The translations under genes and the position numbers were made by a program. The notes under the pieces were generated by a model. The model was not told the origin of the DNA, ran no database searches, and saw only the letters and a list, made by a program, of their open reading frames with translations. 64,000 nt of DNA from Aptenodytes patagonicus (lineage: Eukaryota > Chordata > Aves > Sphenisciformes > Spheniscidae): contig NC_134960.1 of NCBI RefSeq assembly GCF_965638725.1, positions 126,501-190,500 on the forward strand. Reading direction: 5' to 3'. Numbering within the stretch: position 1 is the first letter of the stretch; every line of letters begins with the position of its first letter. Shown one piece after another: positions 9,801 through 63,610 of the stretch.

Positions 9801-12116
9801 CCATACTTTTCCACATCAGCCCTAGTGGGGCTTACAACCAGGTGATTACTTGATATTATTGTTAAGACAACTTTATGATACTCAAGTACTGTATCTCATT
9901 TCTTTTTCACCATCAGATTAGGGAAGTCTTACAGCAATTTAGGTAACATTGACCAAAAGAAAATCAGATCAATACAATGTTTACATTCTGGAAGGAAACA
10001 CAGCATTTATGTACCTCAACAGCTAACCTACCCACAGAAAATAAGCAGGTTTTTACTGTAAAGAATGCCTATAAATTCAAAGGCTCCAGATTTACCAGGT
10101 CTTTGAGCTCCAGAACAAACATGCTATAGGCTGTTTTTAAAAATGAGGTGGTTTGGGTTTTTTTGCCCCCTCAAGTTCTCAACAAAACAACTTAAAACTC
10201 TGAAATCTGAGTCTGTCTTAAAGTTAACACAGATTCTGTAACTGAAACACAATCATTCCGTGACAGACACTCATAAGCCAGAATAAAATTCCAGGTAAAA
10301 AATACGCATTTTATACAACAAATGAAGGTCATAAGCAACTGGAAGGAAAGAGGAGAGGAAGGCCAGAGAAGACAATAGTAATACGATACTACTTCATACA
10401 TAACTTCAAAGATAACTATGAAGTCACAGGATCATGCGATTATGCAGATAGTTTCTTTCACACTTTCTTTTCAGTTTCTAGTGTTATTACTAATAAACTT
10501 TGACATTTAGTAAGGCTCATCGTATTTCTGACTATATCTCTAACACTCACTCAAAACACTGTATCAGTTATCAGTGCCTCCTGAACATTCACATTTTGAC
10601 TTCTCTGCTGAGACCAGTATTAAAAAAAAAACAAACCCCAAAACAAAACCCAAAATGCCTCAGCCAGATGTTGTGGTTTGTAAAGCCATCCACTATGAGC
10701 AAGACTCTCACCTCAGCTGGCATCTCCTTCAAAAACCAGTGGGCTGAATTTTAAGCCAACATATAGTAAAGGTCAAGGCAATTCTAGAGGACTGAAGGAG
10801 CATGAGACAAAAAAGGACTATATTCTGCAATATTTATTGTTGACGTATCATTTTGTAAGAAGCAAACAGCCTGTTGGATGAAGAGTCTCAGATTGCACCA
10901 CAAAGCAATATTGACAAATTATATCCTATTCACCCATGTTACCTCTCTTCTCCATCAGGTTATTCCTTGCTCTACATAAACGGAAACTCATCCCACCCAT
11001 AAGCCAAATAGCTCGTCTCCACTGATCAACTTAGAACACCCCTTCTGTAAGAAGATGACACGTCACATCACTAAAAAGCATTTAGTGTTTTAAATATGGT
11101 AATTGTAACAATGGTGTAGAGAGAGACAGAGAAGGGGAAACGATTCCAGAAAGGAAGGAGGATGAACTCTCAATCAGCAGAAAACACCGACCACAAGCAA
11201 GGTTGATAGGAAGACACAAACCAAGCAAAATTACTCAGCCTTTTGGAAGAAAACAAAAGCAGTACTGAAAAAGCTGTAAAAGGACACAAAGTAAGGATAA
11301 AGTTGGAGGAAAGAACTTGTCCTGGACTTTCAGATGCTTCCAGACTGCAGTGTTTCCCCCGCTTTCCCTTCCTCACTCAGCATCTCCTGAGAAAAAACAG
11401 CCCACGTTTACGGTTTGAAACCTCCCATTTTAGTATGCGCGCTTCTTCCTCGGCAACTTCTCCGGAGACTGTCAGGGCTGCTGCTCGGGCGGCCTGGCTG
11501 ACCCGACGCCCCTGCGGGGCCGGAGCGCACTCGCCCCGGGGCCAGGCCAGGGGCTTGCGGGGCAGCTGCGAGCGACGGGGCAGGCGCTGCGCCGGCACGG
11601 CGAACCCGTACTCACATATTCCTTCACGTTTTTCGTCTTCACGGCCTTGTAGGAGGAGTACGCGGGGTAGAGGGTGCCGAAGAGCAGCCTGCGAGAAGAA
11701 CAGACCCCTCAGCGCTTCGCGGCGTCCCGCACTACCAACTGCCCCTGTCCGCCGCTGCGGGAAGCTCCCCGGCGGGACGCCGGTCCCCCGCGACCGCCCC
11801 AGGCGGGGCTCGGCCGCCCCCACCGCGGCACCGCCCTTGGGCCGCCGGGCCGCACTCGGGCCGCGGCAGCCTGCGCGGACCCGCCGGTACGCGGCCGCAG
11901 CCGCCTACGAGACAGCACCCACCCCACAGCCGCCCCCCCGAGGCGCGGCGTCCTGCGGGGCAGAACCAGCGGCGCCGCTGCAGCCCCGCTGCGGGCGGCG
12001 GCCGCGTCCCCCAGGGCGCCCCTGTTGGGGAAGGGCCCTGCGCGACGGCCTGCGCATCCCTCCGCCCTGGCCGCCCACACTCACACCACGAGGCGAGAGA
12101 TGATCCAGGAGACCAT
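772..12116 (-). CDS. REEP2: REEP2, receptor expression-enhancing protein 2, complete (8 coding exons)
   Basis: Join, 5' to 3' on the minus strand: 12116-12085, 11688-11616, 6714-6638, 5221-5101, 4535-4422, 4052-3905, 3598-3441, 846-772. The exons total 798 nt, encode 265 residues and keep phase at every junction; human REEP2 is about 252-254 residues. The protein opens with [10 protein letters not shown], the REEP1-4 signature. Residues about 10-100 form the TB2/DP1/HVA22 domain, with hydrophobic hairpin segments around residues 1-24 and 38-60 and the family motif LLSPYTKG at 76-83. The C-terminal half is hydrophilic, with RSFSMQDL conserved among REEPs and a Lys-rich end (RPKKK). By family knowledge it is an ER membrane protein that shapes tubular ER and links it to microtubules; human REEP2 is tied to hereditary spastic paraplegia. 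Paralogue choice rests on exons 3-5, which match REEP2 better than REEP1, 3 or 4, and on KDM3B being next door. The ATG has an ideal GCCGCCATGG context. No lesion seen. Confidence 0.97.
1000..1570 (+). mobile_element. CR1 LINE fragment (3' end) with an internal deletion
   Basis: Lies in REEP2 intron 7, in the opposite orientation to the gene. It carries the CR1 landmarks TTCAACAAGGCCAAGTGC, GGGGAGACCTTACTGCAGCC, GGTTGGACTAGATGAGC and the terminal ATTCTATGATTCT. Compared with the fuller CR1 at 47.9-48.76 kb, about 200 bases are missing at about 1,212. The left boundary is approximate. Confidence 0.92.
2238..2375 (+). mobile_element. CR1 LINE 3'-end fragment
   Basis: Shows CCATCCTTGGAGATACTCAA, then GGGGTTGCACCAGATGATCT and CAACTATTCTGTGATTCTG, the standard CR1 3' end of a subfamily different from the copy at 1,000-1,570. 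It lies in REEP2 intron 7. Confidence 0.88.
2921..2948 (+). repeat. G-quadruplex-type G-run cluster
   Basis: Four G-runs of 3, 5, 9 and 4 separated by loops of 1, 5 and 1 bases satisfy the usual G4 rule. It lies on the non-coding strand of REEP2 intron 7, so the transcript is C-rich here. Confidence 0.6.
3441..3598 (-). CDS. REEP2: REEP2 coding exon 7
   Basis: Encodes residues 189-241, a Ser/Asp/Glu-rich then Lys-rich stretch ([19 protein letters not shown]) with no recognised domain, typical of the variable REEP2 tail. The acceptor is CCTTAG and the donor is GTGAGCT. Confidence 0.93.
3905..4052 (-). CDS. REEP2: REEP2 coding exon 6
   Basis: Encodes residues 140-188 plus one base of codon 189. 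It begins [20 protein letters not shown], which is conserved in REEPs, and then diverges (His/Pro/Ser-rich, ending ETIEDSG). The donor is GTACAGA. Confidence 0.95.
4422..4535 (-). CDS. REEP2: REEP2 coding exon 5
   Basis: Encodes residues 102-139 ([17 protein letters not shown]... ending AAVTAAAK), the amphipathic region after the membrane domain. The wording [20 protein letters not shown] fits REEP2 rather than its paralogues. Both exon ends are in phase 0; the donor is GTAATGC. Confidence 0.96.
5101..5221 (-). CDS. REEP2: REEP2 coding exon 4
   Basis: Encodes residues 61-101, including [20 protein letters not shown] and [14 protein letters not shown], the most conserved block of the REEP/Yop1 family. 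The acceptor is fed by an unusually long uninterrupted polypyrimidine tract (purines on the plus strand at 5224-5277). The donor is GTACTTG. Confidence 0.96.
5222..6637 (-). other. REEP2: REEP2 intron 3
   Basis: Apart from the polypurine tract at 5224-5277 and A-rich runs near 6,560-6,610, I see no repeat, RNA gene or coding signal. Confidence 0.8.
5224..5277 (+). repeat. 54-nt pure homopurine tract (polypyrimidine tract of the REEP2 exon 4 acceptor)
   Basis: Every base from 5224 to 5277 is A or G: mixed GA, a G-rich run, an A-rich run, then (GA)n. Read on the REEP2 strand it is the pyrimidine tract ending in the CAG acceptor of exon 4. Such homopurine-homopyrimidine duplex can form triplex (H-DNA) structures. 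Confidence 0.85.
6638..6714 (-). CDS. REEP2: REEP2 coding exon 3
   Basis: Encodes residues 36-60 plus two bases of Trp61 ([15 protein letters not shown]...), the second membrane segment. The acceptor is TTTTGCAG and the donor is GTGAGTT. The Trp61 codon is completed by the first G of exon 4. Confidence 0.96.
8200..8690 (+). mobile_element. Ancient CR1/L3-like LINE relic (reverse transcriptase end)
   Basis: A decayed plus-strand match. GGAATCCCACAGGAATCAGT corresponds to the LINE RT motif G(I/V)PQGS (here PQES). GCAGAAGATACTTTTCT is a degraded FADD-type box. CAAATTAGCTCATGCCACTC and GTGGTCACTGTAGACAG resemble the amniote L3/CR1 consensus downstream of RT. All frames are broken and the boundaries are approximate. 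It is much older than the CR1 copies elsewhere in the window. Confidence 0.55.
8891..8920. repeat. Perfect 13-bp inverted repeat (hairpin, 4-nt loop)
   Basis: GGTGTTTGTAATC (891-903 of this kb), loop CACA, then GATTACAAACACC. The match is 13 of 13. The stem is too short for a typical miRNA precursor. Confidence 0.8.
9218..9354. repeat. 137-bp segment bounded by perfect 13-bp inverted repeats
   Basis: TGGTGGGGGAGAA at 9218-9230 and its exact reverse complement at 9342-9354. With one indel the match extends outward on the left to CAT. The layout resembles a tiny MITE, but no target-site duplication is evident. Confidence 0.5.
11616..11688 (-). CDS. REEP2: REEP2 coding exon 2
   Basis: Encodes residues 11-35, including [15 protein letters not shown], the first hydrophobic segment and Tyr-rich turn of the DP1/HVA22 domain. 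The acceptor is CAG at 11689-11691 and the donor is GTGAGTA. The exon ends in phase 0. Confidence 0.96.
12085..12116 (-). CDS. REEP2: REEP2 coding exon 1
   Basis: Encodes residues 1-10 plus two bases of codon 11 ([10 protein letters not shown]). It ends at a strong GTGAGTG donor. The initiator ATG (12114-12116) lies inside the CpG island and has an optimal Kozak context. Confidence 0.96.
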
Positions 12117-12194
12117 GGCGGCGCCGGGCGGGCTCGGGCGGCGGCCCGGCGGCGGCGGCGGCTCTTAAAGGGCAGGTTCCTGCAGCAAGCGCAG

Positions 12195-12203
12195 CCCCGC
12201 CCC
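12195..12203 (-). promoter_or_regulatory. GC box (Sp1-type site) upstream of REEP2
   Basis: CCCCGCCCC on the plus strand reads GGGGCGGGG on the REEP2 strand, about 80 bases upstream of the ATG. It matches the Sp1/KLF consensus; occupancy is inferred. Confidence 0.5.
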
Positions 12204-12452
12204 GGGTACTTGAAGGGGAGGAGCCGACGCGTCGGAGGGAAAGGGCCGCAGCGCGCCCCAAGCATCCCGCCCTGCGCCGCTGCGGAGCCCCCGGCGTCTC
12301 AGGCCGCCCGCTCCGCACAGGGGAAGCGCCCGGCGGCGGCGCCGGGGCGGCTCCCGCGCTCGGCCGCACCGAGGCGGGGCTCCCGTCAGAGCCCGGGGGG
12401 AGCGGGACGTCCTGGGGGAGGGAGCCCCGCTGGCGGGCCCCGCCGCCGCCCC

Positions 12453-12475
12453 CCGAATTATCCAGGATAATTCGG
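12453..12475. repeat. Perfect 23-bp palindrome (11-bp arms) at the CpG island edge
   Basis: CCGAATTATCC, a single A, then GGATAATTCGG. Each arm contains a GATAA/TTATC core, so the site holds two inverted GATA-type motifs. Confidence 0.8.
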
Positions 12476-15400
12476 TGCTGCCCAGTGCTCTTGTTCTTAG
12501 AAACTTCAGCTGAGAGGCCGAGGACTGCTTAACTACACAGGCAAGGCTGAACAGGGTGGGGAAAGAAAGGGAAATACCCTTGTTGTAGGGTGGGAATGTA
12601 TATGCTGAAGCATACCAGAGTACCAGAAATTGTTATATTTTAACAACTTGCCAAGGAATACCGTTAAGAGAATCCTCCTCCTCAGTCAGTGCCAGAGTTA
12701 ATTAGCAGGCCCCTTTTGCCCCCCCCATAGCCTGTATGTACACATTACAGTCAAGGATTGATCAGGCCTAGTACACAGATCTCTGAATCACACTAAGATG
12801 ACCATTACATAAGCTGTTCTTTTAATTAAAAAAAAAAAAAGATTTGCTAGAAAACTATTGTGGTTCTTCAGCTAACCAAGAAAAAGGCACAATAGCAAAG
12901 TCTCATTACTTGCCAAATAGCCTTGAAAGAGTCAGAGCAAAACAAAGAGCTGCTAGGGAAGAATTTTCTCATGAATGCATGAACTTTAGTATAATGAGCA
13001 ATGATGAAAAATAAAAAACATTAGCAACTTTCCATTGCATGTAAGAGCTGAAAACACAAATGTCTCTGCAGACAGTGACAACATTTTGTAACGGTCTGCT
13101 TTTGGATATGAATGGCCACAAAATGATTGCATAACGGACTGCACAATTTACACCGTTGATGGCATAACTGACCTACAAATAGGAAAAAAGGAATCGGCTC
13201 TCACACATCCAAGTAACATGAACACACACAACCTTCACCAAAATAATTCTATTTCTAACCACACCAATTTCATATCAGGGACCAGCATGGCAACAGCTCT
13301 GGTACTTGTTCAACGTGTTCATACTCAGGTGAGTGGAAGATGCAAATAGAGAGAAAATCTGGAGACCTGGCAAGTACAAAATATGAAGAACGTGGGAATG
13401 CTAAATAACTGCAGGATGGGTAAGTGGCACCTAAATAAAATGTGCCTTAGTGTTTTAAACTGTTTAATGTGCCAAGGAGCAGTATGAAGATTTACAGTGC
13501 ATTAGAAATAAATGGTGGTAAGAACAACAAAATATGAACATCAACATTAGTAGAGCAGGTGGTCTTGTGAATGTCTTTAAGTGGCAGCTCATTGTTAAGC
13601 AATACATTGAGCTTTAGAGCAGCTTCAGGAAAGGTATTTTAAGCTAGCAATTTACAGTTAGCAATAAGTAGCTCAATTTCTTTCCATATTATAAAGAAGA
13701 ATGAAAAATTAATTCATTAACTTACCTTCCCACAAGGAGAAACTACTGGTACTGAAGGGCTATTTTTGGAACAAAAGCCAGCTGCAGGTCAAATTAAAAT
13801 AGAATGATTTATTAGTATTCTTTTTATTAAGTTATTAGTAATATTGTATAGTGCTGTGTAATTAAGATCTTAAGACCCACCCAGGAAAGCAATTCGTTGA
13901 TTGTTTTCAAATTAAGGGTGTATATTTTTCTAGCAGATATGCTACTGCTGAAATAACTCATGACCAATTTGTGTTCTACAAATGGTTAAAATAGGTGACC
14001 AAATATCTATCAGTCTATTATGGCTTAAACAATAAGGCATGGGAATCAAACTAACTGCTTCTTGAGTAGAGCAGCTTAAGCAAAGCTACATTTAAAAGAA
14101 CGCCAAGTCAGATCCAGAGGTTCTGCTGAAGCTGAGGTTCAGGCAGAAGCTGCTGTAATGAAGAGGAACAGCAATTAGTCAGGGCTCAAGAACGCAAGAG
14201 TGCCTCTGGAAAAGTTTAGCAGAATAAATAAGGGTCTTAGGAAGAAAGGTGAAGTGGAAGAACACAATGGGAACCCTCTCTCTGAAGCTTAAACATGCAG
14301 ATTGTAATGGAAGAGTATCAAACGCTGAAAGGGATAAGGAAAACACAGAAAAAGTGTGAGCTGACAGTATAAACTTACATTATGGGAGGTAAGGCCCTAG
14401 AATTGGAAATTATTCTGAGAACATTTCCCTTCTTTTCCTGTTTTGCTTTGTGATTGAAAGCTGTTTAGTTAGAAGAGACCTTCCCAGGAGAAGCAGCTGT
14501 ATTTTGTTATATCTAGGTCTTGAAACTCACTTTACCATTTCTATATTAGCATATATAAAGGCAGAGAGATAAAATAAAAAGCTCTTGTAAGGCGGGGGGA
14601 TGAGGGAGATAAGAAAAGTTAAGATGAGTTCTGCCTGGTTATTTTTCAAATGCCTGGTGTGAGCGTGCAGCTCTTTTTCAAAGGTTGAGAATAGTGATCT
14701 TAAAAGACACTGCCAATTAAGAGGAAAGGAAGCTGTGGGCCAATTTCAGATTCTGAGATGCATTGGGAGAGAGTGACCACAAGCAGGTCTATGCATCCTG
14801 GACAGACAGGGGCTAAGTTTGGGAAAACACTGAGGTTGACAATCAGAAGATAAGATTACTTACCAGTAACCAGAGCCTGTAAGATGCATTGTCCACAGGT
14901 GCTTCCATGCTATGCTTCACTCACATGCTGTGTAATTTCACACTCCTTTTCCACCAAAGCAATACTTACAAGATATACCTGATGCATGAATAAGTCACTA
15001 GGACGTGTCATACAGCTCAACCAATACCTCTTAACTGTAAAAGCTCAGAGAGCTATCACAGGGCTATCAGAAGTGAGGAAGGAGAGGGAAGTCATATGTA
15101 CATAGGAGCAATAATTTTAAAGAATATCCACGCCTGGTAACTTCTTTCATCTCATTTGTATTGCAGGTAAATTCAAGTTACTGCTTGACATCTAACTCCT
15201 CTGCTCCAATTCTGATTCCACGTTCTCAGGTTCCACAAGAGGCTGTCTCAGAATCTTTCAGAGGAACAATAAATGGATCACAACCTTCGATGTATTAAGT
15301 ACTTAATTTTCCCTTGTTTATGTTGCCTGGTTCAGTTGCTTCAGAGTACAGTTTATAAACAGAGAAAAGATTAAGTGTTGTAAAATTAACCCTTGCAGAC

Positions 15401-16854
15401 TGTTACATTTTTAATCAATAGCAAGAAAAGGAAGGAGTTGTTAGGTTGAAAAGAAATGAAGTCTTCAGACCAGGGACATTATTTCTTCCTCTTCATCTGA
15501 GACTGAGAGAAAAAGATGAATGTGTCCTGTGTAACATTTGGAAGGCTCTGTGAAGCTGTTGAATGACAGTGCTGAGTATGCTCTTGCATGGTTGAGCACA
15601 CACCAAGCTTCAGTATTGTGAATCCAAATTCACTTGGGCAGGCCAACAGCCATATAATCCTGAATTCCTGCTTCGACTTGTCTGTAGTTCCACAGGATAT
15701 TGGCTAAAAGACAGCCAGAGCTTAAAGCCAATATTAAAAAAAATGGTGCCTGCCCACTATCTTGCACAGCTCCATTTAGTAATGGCAAGACAGCATTCAG
15801 TAGAACAAATGTCATGACTGCAGTGAACTAAATTTTAAGACATGCAACTAAAGTTTTTGTCTTCCCTCTGCTCAAAAATTTCTGATTTATGTCTCCTTTA
15901 ATCTTCTTATATTCCAGGTAACACATCTGCTGCCCCTTAAACTTTATAACCAGAAAATACCGTGATAAAAACTACTAATTGTACATCTTAAAGCAATTTT
16001 ATAATCACTTCGGCTGGCTACTTTTGCTATAAGCTCTATATGAAGTATGATAAAAATAGTGGTGGGTACTGGAGGGCGAGTGCTTATACTGACCCTTCAC
16101 ACAAACCCTGTTAAAGAGAGAATCCTAACACATGCCCTTGAAAGCACCCTAACCATACATGTATAAATGTGTATGTGACAGGCCCCAGATTAGCTGTGAC
16201 TACTCAGGAGAGACAGAACAGTCATCGCTACTGGAAATCTCAATGCTTAGCATTAGTAAGAAATGCAGCAACAGGAATATTTCAGAAATGAATAATGAAC
16301 ACCATTATCTCACCACAGAAACGCATGGTGAACAAACTTTAAAACCCTGCATGTAGCTTGAATCATATTCCCTCAAAAATGGGGTAGCTGAACAAAAAGG
16401 AGGCACAAGAAAGTCAACAAGAACAAATCAGAGGCACTGAGCCGGTTCTATGCAAAGATTCTACAGTCTAAAACTGTTCATCTTGGAAGACAGATGCATC
16501 GGGGGAGTGAAATGGCACATAAGAGAACTATGAAGCTATGAAAATGGTCAATGGGGTAAACAGAGGACAAAACACTTTTTGGGAAAAAAGGCTCTGGAGC
16601 CCAGTTAAATTACTAAGCTAACAAAGGTACATACTTTCAAGCAAAGCATAATTAAATCTTGCAACTCTGTCAAAGGATGTAGTAGAAGCTCCAAATACTT
16701 CCAGCGTCAACATGATAGACTTGCAGTGAGCTTCACTGTCTAATTACAACTATCGTAAAATATCCCTGACTGTGTAAGGCTACAGCAGAGAGCAGAAGCT
16801 AAGCATGTCTGGAAGAAAACAAAACCAAAACAATCCCCTGCAGTTGTCTGGGGT

Positions 16855-16945
16855 TTATATATATTACATTTTATATATGTGTGTGTATATAAGATATGTA
16901 ATGTATAATATATACATCCATAAATATATGAATGTTATATATGAT
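16855..16945. repeat. AT-rich / (TG)n simple sequence
   Basis: Runs of TATATA with a TGTGTGTG core, flanked by the inverted ATTACAT / ATGTAAT pair. Simple-sequence DNA with cruciform potential. Confidence 0.6.
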
Positions 16946-17044
16946 CTATGTATTTATATATCTGATTAGTATTAATAAAAACCTATGTGTTTGCAGATAC
17001 ACAATACATGAAAATTCTATTTGAGAAATTCTGAAATTACTGTA

Positions 17045-17064
17045 CAACTAATTTTAATTAGTTG
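17045..17064. repeat. Short palindrome with homeobox-type cores
   Basis: CAACTAATT, TT, AATTAGTTG: perfect 9-bp arms, each with a TAATT core. It could be a dimeric homeodomain site or chance in AT-rich DNA. Confidence 0.5.
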
Positions 17065-18300
17065 AACAGAATTCTAAGCTGACAAGCACAGCTTTTAATC
17101 CACTGAAGACCTTCTCTTGGTGGAAAACAAGAATTGGTAAGTGGCTTCTGAATCCACATAAATGCAAATTTGTGCCCCATATAAAAAAAAAATACCTACT
17201 TGGAAAAACTTGCCAAAAGAAGTGGTAGTCTCCATCTCCTGATGTATACAATCCAGATAAAGGATAAAAGTTTTCAAATGTAAGTTACTGGAACTGATTT
17301 ACCAGATCAATTTACAAATTCTTCCTGTCCTCATCTGGTCTAAAATCTGGATTGCTACATATTTCTTAATTTTAATCTGTAATTTTTGTGCAAATCATTC
17401 CTCTGATTTTGGCTGAATATTGCTTTAGGTTGATTGTACTCTATGATTAATAAAAGAGGAAATTCAAGAGACAGAAACAATGTTTGATAGACTCAAACCA
17501 AACAAAGGCTCAGCATGAGATACAGAACTCTTAGTGTAGATCACTGCATTGGAAATGACCGAAGCTATTGCATTACATGTAGCCAAGTCTTTGTCTTTTT
17601 GATCTTTATCTAATTCTAATTGCTGATACACACACACACGAGGGAAACATCTCAGCTATAATTAACTATTCAGAATGGGTTGTACACAGAGTACAACAGA
17701 AGTGCACAAGAAATTCTGCACAATAGGAATATGGTGAAGTTGAATGGCTCACGGGTCTGCAATAATCCTTTTCATCTGTAGTGGACTGAATTAGCCCATA
17801 TTCACAGGAAAGCTGCAAGACTATGAAGGCAGCAAAGGCCCGTGAGTGAACTACTTGCACCCAGTAACCAACCTGAGAAACTGCCAGCATGCCACATGAC
17901 AGTGAACCGAACTGCTGCTGCTATCACAACCTCCAAGGTCAGAAACCATGGAACCTTTACCAACCCATCCATATCTCCAGTGGAGAGGACAGCTCTGAAC
18001 CCCAACCTGTTAGGAAGACAGTGAGAGGTGGGAAGCACAGCACAAGAGATGCTGTTTATGACAAGATAGATCCTCTACCCAAACTATCTCTGAGAATCAA
18101 TAATCTGCAGGTAGCTTGGTATGATCCCAGCATGTACTTGGGATGCCAGGCGTAAAACACCCAAGACTTCTGGTCAGACACAGGGCAAGAAATGAACAGG
18201 TAGCCTACACTACCAGAGGCAGAAGCTGAGACACACTCAAAGCAGGAAGATCAATGTACAAGTCTGAAAGAAACTGCCCAGGCTGTTACAGTAAATGACT

Positions 18301-18306
18301 TTTATT
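18301..18306 (-). terminator. KDM3B: Candidate distal poly(A) signal of KDM3B (AATAAA)
   Basis: TTTATT on the plus strand is AATAAA on the gene strand. It is followed downstream by no other obvious signal near the gene end. Confidence 0.5.
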
Positions 18307-18986
18307 TTTAAAAAAATGAAATAACCGTGAACATATTAACAGGCCTGCAGGTGGCACTACAGTACAGCTGGATATAAGGTAGATACATTTCCCCATGTAC
18401 CCGGACAATGAAATCCATTGCATCAATGCTGACATTAGTAAATTCTGAATACAGTTCTATCAAGCAGGAACATTTTACTTAAAATAGTTCTGGACAAAGT
18501 TGACACTGAAAGTTAACTTTTCCTTCACTTTGGAAAGGATAGATGTTTTCAGCTAGCACTGGTATTGGGTGAACTATTGCCTGCGGTCACCAGTGCAGGG
18601 AGAGATGTACAACATCTCCACATGAGAAGAGTTTATACTCCTTTTTACTTCTCATTCTGAGGAAGCAGGGTGGCGTAGGGAGAGGGGGGAAGATGGGTGA
18701 GGAATATGGGCAAGGGAGGTGGGGTGTCAATTTCTATTCACTCTCCTTTGGCTGTTTTTGTGCTATTTTGGACTGCTTTCTAAAAATCACTTCTTGATTT
18801 TACTGAAAGGAAGACTAAATGTAATGCGCCTTTCCTTGAAAATCCAGGAACAGTTGTGGTACTTCAAAAATACTAAAAATATCTACTTTCATGAAATATT
18901 AACTGTTTCACTACAAACCTAGTTTTTCACTAAATACACAATTCTCCTATTTCTGGAGTCTCCTGGGGAAAAAAGTGGGTTCTCCC

Positions 18987-18992
18987 TTTATT
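18987..18992 (-). terminator. KDM3B: Candidate proximal poly(A) signal of KDM3B (AATAAA)
   Basis: AATAAA on the gene strand about 560 bases after the stop. Use is uncertain. Confidence 0.3.
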
Positions 18993-19050
18993 TCTGCAAC
19001 TCTACAGTGTATAGAGAAACGGCTACAAGAAGGGGAGTGCAGAGAATAGC

Positions 19051-19056
19051 TTTATT
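19051..19056 (-). terminator. KDM3B: Candidate first poly(A) signal of KDM3B (AATAAA)
   Basis: AATAAA on the gene strand about 500 bases after the stop. Together with the site at 18,987 it may give shorter 3' UTRs. Confidence 0.3.
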
Positions 19057-19548
19057 CTTTTCCTTGGCCTGTATCTCACATGGGAAGTTTGCTTAAATTT
19101 CTGCAGTTGGGCTACTGTTGGTCACACTCCTTCAGCAGCTATCAACTAAGTCTGCAGTAGGACAACCCACCTCCAGCACATTCCTTCTAACTTTGTGGAG
19201 ACTAACTAGGCATGAGGAAAAAAAAACCATCCACACTCTTTATACCATTTCTAGTCATAATATGCAGGAACACCAAGTGGTTTCCATGTTCTTCCAATTT
19301 GCAAAAGGCCACAGGAAAGGGACATGGCACCTTTCGTTAGAATCCGGAATTCTGCATGTAACTGCGACCTTCCATTAGACCTTCAACGTTGAGGCAGCGT
19401 AGAAAACAGTGGCTGAAGAGTGTGTGTAATACTGACCACACCAGCTCTTAGTGAGAAGCCTCTGCTCCTGCAGAGGCAGTCATGTGCAGTCCCTGTATAT
19501 ACTGTGAGCAAAAGGCTTACTTCACAGGGCATTTGGAATTAGCAATTC

Positions 19549-63610
<44,062 letters not shown>

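Larger units (their letters stand above)
6715..11615 (-). other. REEP2: REEP2 intron 2
   Basis: The largest REEP2 intron, about 4.9 kb, AT-rich. It contains an ancient LINE relic (about 8,200-8,690), a perfect hairpin (8,891-8,920) and a 137-bp segment bounded by inverted repeats (9,218-9,354). There are scattered A-runs, such as 16 A at about 7,532-7,547, and A/C-rich simple sequence near 10,620-10,650. No coding exon was recognised. Confidence 0.8.
11430..12475. promoter_or_regulatory. REEP2: CpG island covering the REEP2 promoter, exon 1 and exon 2
   Basis: Base composition changes abruptly from AT-rich to very GC- and CpG-rich near 11,430 and back near 12,475. The REEP2 start codon lies near the middle. 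A GC box (GGGGCGGGG on the minus strand, 12195-12203) lies about 80 bases upstream of the ATG. No TATA box is seen, which fits a CpG-island promoter. Long ORFs on both strands here (up to 286 codons) are expected from GC-rich sequence and are not called as genes. Confidence 0.88.
12480..18290. other. Intergenic region between KDM3B 3' end and REEP2 promoter
   Basis: About 5.8 kb of AT-rich sequence. No convincing ORF, RNA gene or definite transposon. It holds an AT/TG-rich simple-sequence patch (16,855-16,945) and a 9-bp-arm palindrome with TAATTAG cores (17,045-17,064). Possible but unprovable ancient repeat remnants lie near 14,850-15,070 and 17,195-17,290. Confidence 0.7.
18301..19548 (-). 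other. KDM3B: KDM3B 3' UTR
   Basis: Follows the TAG stop. Minus-strand AATAAA signals occur at 19051-19056, 18987-18992 and 18301-18306. Use of the last gives a UTR of about 1.2 kb. A G-run-rich plus-strand stretch (18,668-18,724) makes the transcript C-rich there. The true end cannot be chosen by sequence alone. Confidence 0.65.

Noticed and set aside
11243..12103. 286-codon plus-strand ORF, and several 120-180-codon ORFs on both strands, at the REEP2 promoter
   Set aside because: GC-rich CpG-island sequence has few stops. The ORFs overlap REEP2 exons 1-2 antisense or run through the promoter, have Arg/Pro/Ala-only composition and no domain.
14850..15070. Possible ancient interspersed repeat (TTACTTACCAGTAACC stretch)
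   Set aside because: The phrase recalls a repeat found in reptile genomes but I cannot name the family or set boundaries.
17195..17290. Possible ancient LINE tail
   Set aside because: AACTTGCCAAAAGAAGTGGT vaguely resembles an L3/CR1 3' segment, but the match is too short and decayed to call.
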